From Diatrype stigma (lineage: Eukaryota > Ascomycota > Sordariomycetes > Xylariales > Diatrypaceae): 64,000 nucleotides of DNA. Every line of letters starts with the position of its first letter. The stretch's first letter is position 1. Below, in pieces: positions 51,437 to 63,841 of this stretch. Location: positions 124,001 to 188,000 of the forward strand of contig JAKJXP020000042.1 in assembly GCA_022225965.2 (NCBI GenBank), given 5' to 3'. Under the pieces are notes generated by a model that searched no databases, was not told the DNA's origin, and worked only from the letters and a program-made list of their open reading frames with translations. The position numbers were made by a program, and so were the translations under genes.

Positions 51437-54374
51437 ATGATGATATTCCATGTTGCTATAAGTTTGAGCATCATATCCAGCTGCTACGCGGCCTCCCAGG
51501 CCTCCCATCTACTTTGGTATTCGGCACCAGCCGACCAAGACTTCCTATCGGCGCTCCCCATCGGAACCGGTAGGCTGGGTGCCTCCATCCACGGGTACAC
51601 CGACCAAGAACTCATCCTGCTGAATGAGGATTCGCTATGGAGCGGCGGGCCGATCGACCGGGTCAATCCAAAGGCCCTCAACGCCCTGCCGCTCATCCGG
51701 GAGCAGCTCAACATCGGCAACCTGACCGAGGCCGGCCGGACCTGGCAGGAGAACTTCATCGGCACGCCGACCACCGGCATGCGAGCCTACCAGCCGGCGG
51801 GCGAGCTGCGGTTGGACTTTCCCCACGTACTCAACGGCACGGCGCACTATAACCACTCCCTAGATATCTCGAGCGCCATGTCCACTTTGTCGTATGTGTA
51901 TGGAAATGTGACCTACACCCGCGAGGCCTTCGGAAATGCCCCTGCGAACGTAATGGCCTTCCACCTGAAGGCGAGCCAACCCGGCGCGCTATCCTTCAAC
52001 GTGTCTCTCACCCGGCAGCAAAATGTCACGGCCCAGTCCGTCGACCTGGACGGCTTGTCTCTCTCCTTGTCGGGCCATGGAAGTCAAGATGACTACTATA
52101 AGTTTGCCTCGCAGGCCCGGCTGATATTACCGGATATTACTACAGGCTATAGAAGCGCTGCCACGGTTCGTGCGAACGAAACGGCCCTGATCGTCCAGGG
52201 GGCGTCGGAGGCTTGGCTAATCTACGACGCCGAGTCCTCCTTCTACAACCCGGACGCATCCTTGGAAGAGATACTAAACGCCCGCCTCGACGCCGCTGCG
52301 GAAAGGGGGTACCAGGCCCTCCGCTCCGAGGCCATATCCGACTACCAGCAGTACTACGGGCGTACATTCCTCGACCTCGGTGACTCGGGCGCCAACGGCC
52401 AGCTAGAGACCCCCAGACGGCTCGAAAATTGGAAGCGCGCGAGCAACGCAAACGCCACAGGGGATCCGGAGCTGCTGGCCCTCGCCTTCAACATGGGGAA
52501 GTACCTGCTGGTGCAGTCGTCGCGACCGGGCACGCTGCCGGCGAACCTGCAGGGCGTGTGGAATCGCGATTTCGCGCCGGCGTGGGACAGCAAGTTCACC
52601 ATCAACATCAACCTCGAGATGAACTACTGGCTAGCACAGGTACGTGAGTCAAGCACGTGCATGTCTGCCTACCTTGGTCGAAGTGCTCTTTGCCCTCTTT
52701 TCTTACCGGAGCAATTTTGACGTGCTTGCTAATTACTTAGGTATATATTAGCCGCTGAACATGCCCGAAATCAGCGAGCCGGTCTACGACCTGCTCGATC
52801 GGATGCGCGAGCGCGGGGCGGATGTCGCGCGGCGCATGTACGGCGTCGGCGACGGCGGCGGGTTCACGTGCCACCACAACACTGACATCACGGCGGACTG
52901 CGTGCCCTTTCACCAGAACCACATCGACTCGCCGTTCCCGCTCGGTGGCGCGTGGCTCGCCTTTGAAGCTATTGAGCAGTTCCGCTTCACGGGTGACCTG
53001 GACTTCGCGCGTAACCGGGCGCTACCGAGTAAGCAAAACTCCATAGTGTCAAAGTGTTCCCCTTTCTCCCCTTTTACATGCAGGGGTTACGGATACCTCC
53101 TTGATTCCCATTTACGGCTTAGACTTCCCAAACCGTGCGTTGGTGTAAACGTTGGTGAGTGAATTTTGTAGTAGAAGCGAATCGCTGATACACCGATCCC
53201 GCAGTCCTGCGCGACGCCGTGGCGTTCATCCGTTCCTTTGCGACACGTGACAATGCCACGGGTGAGTGGTGGGTGACGTCGCCGTCGTGTTCGCCCGAGA
53301 ACAGCTACTACATCCCGGAGGGCATGTCAGTCGCGAACGACACGACAGGTCTTGACGGGCAAGGCATCCTGGGCGACCGCGCCATCATGTGGGAGGCCAC
53401 GACGGGCTACTTGGAGATACTGCGTGCAACAGCAGAGACCAACGATCGCGTCGAGGAGGAGATCGCGGCCGTCGAAGATTTTCGAGCGCACATCCAGCCT
53501 CCCGAGACCGGCTCCTTCGGCCAGATGCTCGAGTGGAGCGCCGAGTTCCGCGAGAACCAGGTGAGCAGCCAGAGACCCTCTGATTGATTCCCTTTGCACG
53601 AGCCTTCAAGACGCGCAGATAACAGCGCGCAGATAACAGCGTGTAACTGACTCCCAGAACGCCATGTAGCCCGGCCACCGCCACTTCACGCCCTTCATCG
53701 GCGTACAGCCGGGCTCGTGGATCTCGCCGCTGCGCAACGCGTCCGCAGCCGAGGCTGCGCGCGTGCTCCTGAAACACCGCAGTAAGCAACTCCCTCCTCT
53801 CAAAGCACCTACCTACCCACCTGCCGGCCTAAGCTAACATTAGATGTCGCAAGTGGATAGCGGCGCGGGCGGCACGAGCTGGTCCGTCGCATGGGCGTCG
53901 ATCCTGCACGCGCGGCTGTTCGACGCGGCGGGCGCCATGAGCTCGGCCGCCGCCTACCTGTCGACGTGGGTGTTCCCGAGCCTGCTGAGCCGGAACGGCG
54001 GGTACTTCCAGATGGACGCGAACAGCGGGATCGCGGCGGCCGTGGTCGAGATGCTGCTGCAGAGCCACGCGGGCGCGGTCCACCTCGGCCCCGCTCTGCC
54101 ACAGCCGGATACTGACGTTGGGGGGTTCGATGATGGCGCTCGCGTGTCGGCAGCGGGCAGCTTGCAGGGATGGGCCGCGAGGGGCGGATTCCTCGTCGAC
54201 ATGGCGTGGCGGGATGGTCGGGTCAGCGAGGCCCGTATCCGGAGCCTGAAGGGGAATCCGCTGGCGGTTCGGGTTCAGGATGGAAGCAGGGCGTTCAAAA
54301 TCAATGGAAAGGAGGTGGCGGATGGCGCCGTGTTGGAGACCACCGTTGGGGAGACTTATGTGGTGTCGTTTTGA
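51437..54374 (+). CDS. GH95 alpha-L-fucosidase, secreted (5 exons)
   Basis: Exons 51437-52639, 52752-53028, 53205-53560, 53670-53781 and 53854-54374 encode 822 residues. A signal peptide (MMIFHVAISLSIISSCYA) precedes the family N-terminal beta domain (LLWYSAPADQDFLSALPIGTGRLGA, ELILLNEDSLWSGGP). The (alpha/alpha)6 catalytic domain has NINLEMNYW with the two conserved catalytic Asn, HHNTDITADCVP, TSPSCSPEN with the conserved Glu and PGHRHFTPFIGVQPGSWISP. GH95 enzymes hydrolyse alpha-1,2-linked fucose, for example on xyloglucan, by inversion; activity on plant polysaccharide fits the secretion. The acceptor of the last intron is the AAG at 53851-53853, which restores LLKHRMDSGAGGTSWSVAW; the nearer TAG would put a stop in frame. 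About ten N-glycosylation sequons. A candidate AATAAA polyadenylation signal lies at 54589-54594. The start is the ATG at 51437, not the upstream in-frame GTG. Confidence 0.93.
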
Positions 54375-56250
54375 AGAAGCCCCCCTCCTCCCCCCGCCAT
54401 ACTCCCTTCGCCCCCTTTCTACCGGTGTGCTTCACAACCCGGATAATGCAGTGTCGGAGTATGGTAACGCCCATGGCGCTACTTATTCGAGATTATTGAA
54501 ATATAAGACACCTCCCCGAGTTGCAGTCTCTTAGGCATGTAGTAAGTAGTAATAAGGGCCTTGAGCGACTACCCAGCTTGGGAATTTCAATAAAAGCGAT
54601 CAACTGTCATTGGATGGTTTATGACATTGTTGGCTAACTGAAAAGGGAGTTCGGGAATCAGGGTCAGGGAGCATGTTAGGACAATCCATACAGGTATATG
54701 GAGGGTCTGCTGGGTCTGCTGAAAAGCTACCAATTTAGTAACGTAGAAATAGAACACGGCAACAAAAATAAGTGATCTTGTAGCTTCCATTTTACTACAA
54801 GCCAAGCCCAAGGCCCTTTGGTTTTCTCGCCTACTTACATGTATGTACCCTAGTTTCAGGCATTACCGTAGGTACTGTAGGGGATATTGAACTAGTAGGT
54901 CTATATCTGCAGACCGCTGACCAAGTCCTGTAGCCGTCTCCCTTTTTTCTCTTTATCTTTATGCTAATATTTGTATTTCAAGGTACATACCTATTGTTTA
55001 TTTATCTTAGTCCATGTTATTGGTTGTGCACATGTTCTGTCACTATAACAACAGCCTGTGCGCACATATAATAGGTGCGGAATACATATGATATGTGTAC
55101 TCCGTACGATACAAGTAAGTACCTATTTGGACAGACAGGGCACATACATACATACATGTACATACTCCATACCCAGGTGTTTGCTGCACGCACGTCCAGA
55201 TGTCTAGCCAGCTAATAACTCAGTAGCCAGCTAACTCAGCAGCCAGCTAAGTCAGTAAGTACCAGGTAGCCAGGTAACTTAGCCAACTTAGCAGAAGTCA
55301 GCTAGTCAAAAGTTCAACACCGCAACATCAACGCCCAAACAATCCTCACCTCAATCTCACCTCGTCCAATTCTCGCCGCCCTTGCACCACTGCAAACCCT
55401 TTGAATACATAACAACAGCAAACGTTAGTTCAGATATTTGCACCTATCGCACCCTACCGGATCGCATCGCAATTTATCGCCAATCCAGAACCACCCTTTG
55501 CGGGAGTTTCAACCACACTCCTCCATAGCTAGCCCGTCTAACGCTCTGACGTTGAGGCATTCTCCCAAGTCATCACATAATTTCGCCCACAAATACCAGC
55601 CAGAAATACCAGCCAGAATACCACAAATACCACTCAAAGCTTGCCTACCAGCCTGCCACACTGCCACAACAGCCAGCAATTGCCGTCCGAGTCGATCGAC
55701 GGGATCGCTATCAACAAGCTCATCCGAACCCATTCTTCATATAATCCCTACCGTAACTATAACCGACACCCGTATCCTCCTTGCTATTGTCCTGTTCTCC
55801 TATTTCTGCGACAACCCGACAACCAGAGAACCCGACAATCCGATATCCATCCTCCTTGTTCCCTCAAAAGACCTAAGGCACAAACTACTCTAAACAGTCG
55901 TTGACCTGTCGTGTATCGCTTGTCCACACCAAACACCAATTCACCCCCGCACATTATTTACTCAACACCCCCAGCACCACCTTGAACACCCTGCCAGCCA
56001 GTCTGTCTGCCCAACTACTTACCCGATTGCCTTGCGACGGTATTGTGGCATCATCTGAAGTTGGCTTCACTATAGCCCATCCTCGACTCGAGGGCCTAGC
56101 CCAGACTTCGAGTCTTTCTTCGTCATCCTCGCCGACAACCACAGCCCCTATAGCCTTGTTGCTGCGGTTGCTGTTGCCCTCGCCGACCTCTCTTGCAACT
56201 CATATGCTGCTGTAATATATATATCACCGACTTCCATAGTATCGGATGCT
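54375..56250. other. Intergenic, 1.9 kb, and leader of the 4E-T-like gene
   Basis: The left part is the GH95 3' flank. The right part, C-rich and full of short open frames on the plus strand, looks like a long leader of the following gene. A CAGCTAACTC-type tandem region lies at about 55200-55320 and an AAATACCAGCC-type tandem at about 55590-55640. No gene is seen. Confidence 0.5.
55200..55320. repeat. Degenerate tandem repeat, CAGCTAACTCAGTAGC-like units
   Basis: Several units such as AGCCAGCTAACTCAG occur in a row with changes (TAGCCAGCTAATAACTC, AGCAGCCAGCTAAGTC, AGCCAGGTAACTTAGCC). It lies in presumed 5' leader or promoter DNA. Confidence 0.7.
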
Positions 56251-58762
56251 ATGGCATTGCGATATACAGCAGAAGCCCTGCTTCACCTACGCGAATCTCC
56301 GCTCTGTATCAAACCCAATAATCTCCCTCCCGCAGAAGAATGGATGGGGTACGTAGTTGGGCACTCATTTGATAGCTTTGTTTGACGTTCATGCTAACAT
56401 CAATCATCCAGACCACCCCCAGAAACCTTCCGCGCTCAAGGGAACAAGATTGCTACCGACAGGAACGGACGTGGTGATAACCCCTTATTGGACCAAACCA
56501 ATCGCCGACCAGGTGTAGAGAGAAATGTGTCACGCAATAACGGAAGTATGTCTAACGCGAACAAAATCTTTGTCTTGACATGGTTTGGAAGCTGGTCAGA
56601 AATATACTAACTCGTCTCTAGATCCTGATGATATAGTCTTAGGTCCCCCACGAACCACTTTCTCCTCGGCAACACACATAAGAATAAATAGATCTTTGGA
56701 TGGCGACAAGCCACCCAAGACTGGCGATATCCGAGACCGCTTTACTTTCCGCAACAGGAATGGCGAACCCGACGCCAATGACCGATTCCGAGACCGTGAT
56801 GGGAGAAGCAACTTCCGTCGCCGTGGTGAAGGTGACCAGGATAGCGACGGTTGGAGCACTGTGAAGCCTCGCAAGAGCTTTGGTCAGGAGGGTGCTGAAC
56901 GATTTTCCGGCCGTATGGGCGAGCGCCCAGATCGCTTCGACGCAGATCGTCGGGCGCGAGATCAAGATGACCGCGAAAATGGCGACCGGCCTCGCCGTAA
57001 CTTTGGTGACTTTGCCAAGGACAAAGACGGAGACGAAGGCGAGAGGCCACGTAGGAATGGCCTGAACAGGAATAGGAACGATCCACCCTGGGCAAGAGAT
57101 AACAACGAGCCCCAGACAGGTCGTGAACGATTTGATCGGGCCAAAAGTTGGAGGGACAGAGCAGCCGCAGATGATCAGGCTGGAGAAGCCCACAACGAGA
57201 AACCAAAAGAGAGGACATATGACCGCAGATGGGATCGCGACCAGCGTCAAGAACGTGAGCCAGAATGGTTTGACGAGCCCGTCGAGGAGAAGTCGCAGAA
57301 GCATACTGAAGAAGACTTCAAGAAGTTCATGGAAAGCATGAAAGCTGGAAGAAACGCTGCAGCCGCTGAGCCATCTCCCCGGCCAGCTGCTGAATCGCCA
57401 GCCCGGGAAGACTTCGAGAGACCCCAAACAAAGCCCGTGCCGGCTATGGACCTTGGTCCGGACAAGTTCTTTGCTGCATTTTCCCAGAGCACGGTGATAG
57501 AGCCAGGCATGGCCGGTGACGTAACCAAAGAAAACATCTTGCCTCTTCCTCTACCTACGCCTGTCCCCAAACCGAAAACGGCCTCCCGATTCCAGAATTT
57601 CTTTTCGTCCCAAGAGGAGTCGCGACGTCAACCAGACCCTCCTACCCCTGCAGCAGCACCTGCTGCACCAGCCCCTGAAATGAATCCCCTCTTGGCACTT
57701 GCGGGTATTGCACCACAAGGGCCACCGGCCCCAAAGCAAGATGTAGCTGAGAAGGTTGCTTTCCAGGCCTTGTTACAGAAGCTCCAGAAACAATCGCTTC
57801 AAGCCTCGACTACACCCCCATCTGGGGGCTTCTCTGAGCCTCCGCCTAATCCCGATTTTGGACGTAAGAGTTCAGTGGCGTCGCCAAATCAGTACATGCC
57901 CTATCTACAAGAGCGCCGCGAGGATCCCATGGCACGTGGGCCTTTGCCTCCGAACCAGGAGATCCATGTCCCTCGCCCCCAACAGAACATAACCTTACCT
58001 TCGATCCGGTCAGAGCAACATATGCTGCACGAGCTTCTTGGACAGCGTCTACCCCCTGCGCCCACCCAAGGACCGCCGAGAGCCGAACAATTGCCGAGTC
58101 GTAGCAATAACAGTAACACCGAGTTTCTCATGACTCTTATGCAAAGTTCCCGAGGGACTCAAGAACTACAGAGGAACGAACCACCAATCATGCGGATGCC
58201 TCAGCCATCGAGACCAGCTCAGATCCCTCCGACACCGGATCGGGAGGCTGATTTCCAGCGTGAGCGCCACGGTGGTCTCCAACACCAACCTGGCCGCCCG
58301 CCGGGCTTGCCAGCCTTCTTTGATGACCCCCAGCTCCACCATCGTGAACCAGACACTCGTCCACAGCAGCCGACCCAAATCTTGCAACGCCAACCGGCCC
58401 CTCCTGGGCTGGAGCAGATGCATCCTTCGTGGATGCAGGCAGGCGGGCCACAGGGATTGCCACCAGGCCGACCGATGATACCACCACCCGGTCTTGCTAA
58501 CAACCCACGCGGTGCACCTCCACCAGGAATCTTCCCTCCAAACTTCCCTATGGGCGCTTTCCCACCGGAAGTGATGACAGGACCGCCGCCGCCGCGTAAC
58601 ATGCCACCCCCGCCTGGGTTCTTCGGTGGTCCTGCAGTCCCACCCCCAGGAGGTTTCATGCCACCCCCGGGAATGGGGTTCCAGGCCCCTGAGGCCCTGG
58701 GCTTCGGATTCGATGGCCGTAACTTGCCTCCTGGGGCTGGCGGTCCGTTCCGTCGCAACTAG
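56251..58762 (+). CDS. eIF4E-binding, 4E-T-like translational repressor
   Basis: Three exons, 56251-56348, 56412-56545 and 56622-58762, encode 790 residues. The N terminus MALRYTAEALLHLRESPLC contains YTAEALL, a fit to the canonical eIF4E-binding motif Tyr-x4-Leu-hydrophobic, as in the metazoan 4E-T protein. Downstream is a long Arg/Asp/Gly-rich disordered region (residues ~90-270), then ASRFQNFF with a following SSQEESRR, close to the 4E-T SRFSRWF motif, and a Pro/Gly/Gln-rich C terminus with repeated PPPGFFGGP and PPGMGFQ motifs. 4E-T shuttles between nucleus and P-bodies and represses capped mRNAs. The motif and layout are seen; orthology and location are inference. The exon phases (2,1) close cleanly. 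Confidence 0.78.
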
Positions 58763-61717
58763 AGGCATTACAACCCCAATTGTCTGGTCGATGATAGTAG
58801 TAGTAGTCGACTTCCACTACACATATAAGCTTTGTGCGGGCCCTAGGGTTTTTATTTGGGGATCTTAACGAGGGGGTGTGGATGTCGTGGGTTGCATGAG
58901 GCTCAGCACCGGGCCTCCATTTCCACTACCGGAGATGGACAGAATAGGGGTGAGAAGGGTTATGAGGACCAGAAGAGACCCGTGGTAATTTCCTCACGGA
59001 GGCAGTAGGCTGCCTACATATGCATGGCATTGCCAATCAATTGGAGAGCACGAATATATCTCGTTACTCCGCTCTACAAAGACAACAATAACAGCAACCT
59101 CTATACAAGTCTATACTACTTGCTTGAGTGTCCCAAGCTAGCTGATCCCGACTTGCAGTCTAGCAAGGACGGATAACGATTTCAAACTTCCTAGTCTTTC
59201 ACCCGGTTTGTTATGTATACCACCGTTCGCTAAACAGGCAAGCAATATTGGGAAGGGGCATGGATAGGAGGTAGATTACGGGAGGGACGATAACAAACAA
59301 AGCTCTTGGGAAACTTGGGTCGTGGTCTGTTGAAACATGCACTTACCAAGGTGTTCAGAGGGCGACAAGAGGCAGTAGACAGATAAGCTAGCACTATCCC
59401 TATCTACTAGATGCCGACAAATGTAGAAGTATAGGGGACTGAGACTGAGCCTTGAGATGACGATGTTTTGAACTGTTGTGAAATGTGTCGTCAATGCCAA
59501 AGGATCAGGTAATTCGTTATGCTTGCTAACATAGTGAGTCATCATATGAATGAATTTTCAGGCAAATGATGATCTTCGCGTTGCCTGTTGATTTAATGGA
59601 ACTCAACGCTTACGTATGTGCTTCCGAGCCCAGCTTCCTATAATCCTGATGAGTATGCAACTGTAGCTTGTTCACCAGGGCTTCTTGGGCTGATGGTATA
59701 CCGATGGAAAGGAAAGGGAAGGAAAGAATGGCTCTGCAAGCTAGTCCAATACCGCAGAGAAGCTTCGTTGCAATAGACTCCCTAGGGAACCCATCTTCTG
59801 TATTTACTGGAATTACATCATTCCTTAAGCTCTCATTATCCATAAGTAAGCTTCATTCCATTCCCACTGACCGAACATTTTCAGGCCCCACACATATGTC
59901 GAAGTTTGTCAAACAAGCTCATAGTTCCGCCAGCCAACCTGTCCTATTTGCATTGCTGTTAGCTGATTTGATCACATAAGAATATGGGATTGTATTTGCA
60001 CATGATCATATTTACTTTGTTTAACAGATTCTGAACGGTATCCAGGTGCTTTGCAGAAGGACAAGAGCACGATTGATGTATGTACGGGTGAGGTGGGAAG
60101 ATCAAGACTGTGCTGTGCTTCTGCCGTGATATATATGTCCCGATCATCCATATAAGGAAACTTATACGGACTCTGGTCTTTTAATAAACGGGCAGAAGCG
60201 ACAGCGACTGGGTGTTATACCATAGTAGTCCCGTGATATTAGTCTACCTCTGTACTTGCCGCCTCTTCATTTTTTCGGGTATATATGAATGTATGGATTT
60301 CCCGCTTACCCCTTTCCCTATTACTACTTAAAGAGCTATAATATCAATAGGATTGATCGTGAATGAGAGGGTAGAAGTCAACAAATGCATGACTTGCGAG
60401 CGGGCGCTTGCATGGTCATGAGATATGTCAAGTTGATTTGCCTTTATACTAAGTCCATAAGGGCCTAAGCCCGGATATAACTGTCATCTCTGACTGTTTC
60501 TCTACCAGTTTATCATCAATATATGTATAGCGTACCATGTATCTCAGGTACGTACGTTGGTAAGTACCTAGGTAATCTATATGTACGCAGGTAACGAGTT
60601 ACGCATTCCTGACGGTAACCAAAAGCCTGGCTGACTTGCAGGCCACACGGCGCCAAGAATCCCGATTATTCATAGTGGACGTCAAGATGATGAATGTGCT
60701 CTGCCGGGGTACCGAAGCTGTGGTTCACTAGGGGGAGCCCTTCCCCCACATACTAGTATCGCATTTGGCACGCAATGTTACCTCTATATCTCTAACGTAC
60801 TTCGTACTATGTACAGAATGCGAGCTGGAACACACCGTCTTGTACGTAAGGAGCCTGGGGAATTTTTGAGCCAAAATCGGGGAACTACAATTCTCGATCT
60901 TTCATCATTGATGCCATCCAGGGCTCGTTCTTCTTTGCGACCTACACACCAGGCTACTTGTACTACGTAGTACATGCGCAGACGACCTGCAACACGTGAG
61001 CCAGCCACCATGGCAATCCTCGATAATGATGGGCTGCATGCTCAGGTTGTGTTTGTTGCCGGGCGTATAGGGCTGTGTGCTATAGGGCAAGTCATTGCTT
61101 GTCTAGGCCTGGTCAGACGTCAGGGACTCGGGCTGTGGCCAGGCTAAGATCTAACCGATCCTCCCCCATTTTTGGTGACGTCGCAACGTAGCCAAGCCCG
61201 CGGCGTGATTGACCGACACTGCGCTAAAGGATGTGTGGCCCGGGGTGTCTCACAGTCCTAGCTCCAATCTTTATCGTGGGGGATTCAAAAGTGACTGGCG
61301 TTTCTTGTGCTATATCCGAGAGATCCATCCAGAAGCATTATCAAGAATTCGAAAAGGTACAAGTAGGTACGCCGTGCTTCTTCCGTAGATCAGTTACCGA
61401 ATTGCTGGTTGCGTATTACTTCGTATGACGATGGCTTCCAAGTTTGCGACACTCTGGCCCGCGGACCTTTTTGTCCGGGTCACCGTCTGTCTCACCCGCC
61501 TTACCCTTCCCTTCCCTGCTCGTGGCGTCCAGCCGTCAGAGGCCGAATACATATAAAGAGGTAGCCAAGCAGAGCTGACGCCCTTGTGGACATCGTGAAA
61601 GCTTTCGCACACACTCTCGCACACATCTCCAACCTAATGCATAGAAACTCGCCTCCAGAACTAGTTATACCTTACCACATAGGCGTAACATAACCTAGCA
61701 ATCCTACACAGCAAATC
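58763..61717. other. Intergenic, 3 kb
   Basis: The longest gene-free stretch with ordinary composition. Only short, non-conserved open frames are present on both strands. TAGGTA/TACCTA-type motifs recur, for example around 60546-60590. The last ~0.3 kb should be the SDR promoter and leader. No RNA gene or transposon end is seen. Confidence 0.5.
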
Positions 61718-62977
61718 ATGTCTACAAAGCTCATGGGACTGGCCCAGACAGCCGTGCGGCGGTACTCTGGACGACCGACCGCGGCGACCGCCGCTGGCTT
61801 ATGCGCACGGCCCCCAATTCTTCAGCGCGGCGGCGGCGGCGGCGGCGCGTCGGCATTCGGCCTGGCCCAGCAAACCCGATCGATACAGGAGTGGCAGAAG
61901 AAGGGATCAACGGCGACTCCTCCCTCCTCCAGGGAGAACCCGGCCATCGGGATCGCGCCATCCCGGGAAGAACACATCGGGAACAGGCGATTCGCCGACT
62001 TCGACTTGGAAGGGAGGGTCTGCATCGTAACCGGCGGTGCTCGAGGTTTGGGCCTCGCTCTTGCCGAGGGTCTCGTGGAGGCCGGCGCAAACGGTACGTA
62101 AGCAAGAGCCTCGCCTCCCCCTCCTCCTATATCCCCAGCACACCCAATACTCACCCCTCAGCGTGGTGAAACCTCCCCCCTCCCTAACACCCTTGAATTT
62201 ACGTCTCTTATTCCCAGTTCACCCACTGAAAATGGAACTGAAATGGACGATGAAAAGATACTGATAACAAAAACAATCATAGTCTACTGTTTCGACCGCG
62301 AGGAGCAGCCTCACGAGGACTACGACGAGGCCATGCGGCGGGCCGACAAGTGGGGCGGGACGCTGAACTACCGGCAGCAGGACGTGGTGGACGTGGCGGC
62401 GCTGGACGCGGCGATCGCCTCGATCGCGGCCAAGCACCAGCGGCTGGACGGGGTGGTGGCGGCGGCGGGGATCCAGCAGCTGACGCCGGCGCTGGAGTAC
62501 ACGGCGGCGGACGCGGCGCGGATGCTGGAGATCAACTACACGGGGGTGATGATGACGGCGACGGCGGCGGCGCGGCAGATGTTCCGGTACAAGTGCCGGG
62601 GCAGCATCTGCCTGATCGCGTCGATGAGCGGGCTGGTGGCCAACAAGGGCCTGCTGTCGCCCGTGTACAACTCGTCCAAGGCGGCCGTGCTGCAGCTGGC
62701 GCGCTGCCTCGCCATGGAGTGGAGCCCCGTCCGCCCCGACGGCACCGGCGGCATCCGCGTCAACTGCATCAGCCCCGGCCACATCGTCACGCCCATGGTC
62801 GAGAAGAACTTCGAGGAGGTGCCGGGCCTGCGCGAGACCTGGGAGGCCGAGAACATGATGGGCCGCCTCGCTGAGACCACCGAGTTCAAGGGCGCCGCCC
62901 TGTTCCTCCTCAGCAATGCGAGCTCTTTCATGACGGGGAATAACCTCGTGATGGATGGGGGCCATACGGCGTGGTGA
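61718..62977 (+). CDS. Short-chain dehydrogenase/reductase, mitochondrial-type presequence
   Basis: Two exons, 61718-62093 and 62283-62977 (189-nt intron), encode 356 residues. Residues 1-~60 are Arg/Ala-rich with few acids, presequence-like (LAQTAVRRYSGRPTAATAAG), plus a poly-Gly run (GGGGGG). The Rossmann fold starts near residue 95: VCIVTGGARGLGLALA is the TGxxxGxG cofactor motif, GVVAAAGIQ the NNAG-like strand, IASMSG the catalytic Ser and VYNSSKAAV the YxxxK pair. The C terminus has GGIRVNCISPGHIVTPM and LVMDGGHTAW. The closest type I recognise is D-arabinitol 2-dehydrogenase/sorbose-reductase-like SDR; substrate and mitochondrial location are inference. The 3' half is very GC-rich. Confidence 0.88.
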
Positions 62978-63749
62978 ACGGATGGCGGGGAAGCGGGATG
63001 GGAAGGGGAGAAAGGGAGACGGGAAGAAAATGAAGGGGAATGAATAACCTTCATATGTACGACTAGGTGTAGATAACTAAGCATCGGCGCTGGAGTTCAA
63101 GGGTGTCCTGGAATACCCTCATAACACGGCGACAACGGCGGCGCACGATAACAAATATCCAATAGACTACCTACCCGCTTGATATAGACTGAATACCTTA
63201 TTATCAGCCTATGAACTTTTTTTTTTGATGTGCATGAGGATGGCCAAGGATCACACATAGTGGCGCCCGCCCTTCCTGATAGGGGGCCATTTCTGGATCG
63301 GACAAAGCTCGGATAGTATTTAATTATCTCATTGGTGATCAACTGGCTGTTGATACAATGTGCAAGAATTCCCGACCAGCGATTTTAAACCAATCGAAAG
63401 ACAGGCTGACAGGAAAGTACAAGCCCTTCAGAGCTTTGGTGAGATGTCCCACCTGACTTGCGAGGTTATTGAGAGATTACCTACGAAGTAGTACGTGAAA
63501 TAGCACGTAGAAATTGTTGGTTTACTGTGAGCCGCGGCCCACCTAAGTAGGAATTAGTCATTTACCGGGTGACTGTGTACTAAGTTAGCGGGCTGACATC
63601 GTTACCTGCCATTTGCCGGTGCTAGTATGGCACTACATGCACCATACCCAACCCAACGTTGGTATACCTAGTAGTTAGTACTTGTAGCCTGCTAAGAAAA
63701 GTTTTCTTCAACAAGTCATGGATCCAATCATGAATAGCCTCACAGGTCA
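62978..63749. other. Intergenic, SDR to tRNA-Glu
   Basis: A purine-rich GGGAAGGGGAGAAAGGGAGA run follows the SDR stop codon. No gene is seen up to the tRNA. Confidence 0.55.
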
Positions 63750-63841
63750 TCCGAATTGGTGTAGTGGCTAACATTATCCGCTCTCATCTCATCAAATAAG
63801 ATGCGTTCCGGGTAGCCCGGGGTTCGATTCCCCGATTCGGA
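63750..63841 (+). tRNA. tRNA-Glu (CTC) with intron
   Basis: The acceptor arms TCCGAAT/ATTCGGA pair perfectly over 7 bp. The anticodon stem is ATCCG/CGGGT, the loop C-T-CTC-A with a ~21-nt intron after position 37, and the T-arm CGGGG-TTCGATT-CCCCG is perfect. The anticodon is CTC. A Pol III terminator-like T-run follows within 10 bases and pyrimidine-rich sequence continues to ~63880. Confidence 0.92.

Noticed and set aside
53641..53669. CCAG acceptor before exon 4 of GH95
   Set aside because: It would place TAG in frame; the TAG itself at 53667-53669 is the acceptor and gives the conserved PGHRHF.
53782..53870. Apparent frameshift or premature stop in the GH95 gene
   Set aside because: Using the nearest TAG acceptor leaves a stop in frame, but the AAG at 53851-53853 restores the conserved LLKHRMDSGAGGTSWS, so the gene is intact.
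4297..54374. GH28 and GH95 as a plant-wall-degradation cluster
   Set aside because: They are 47 kb apart with unrelated housekeeping genes between.
62350..62874. 174-codon alternative frame in the SDR exon
   Set aside because: Gly/Arg/Ala-rich shadow frame of GC-rich coding DNA; the SDR motifs are in the other frame.
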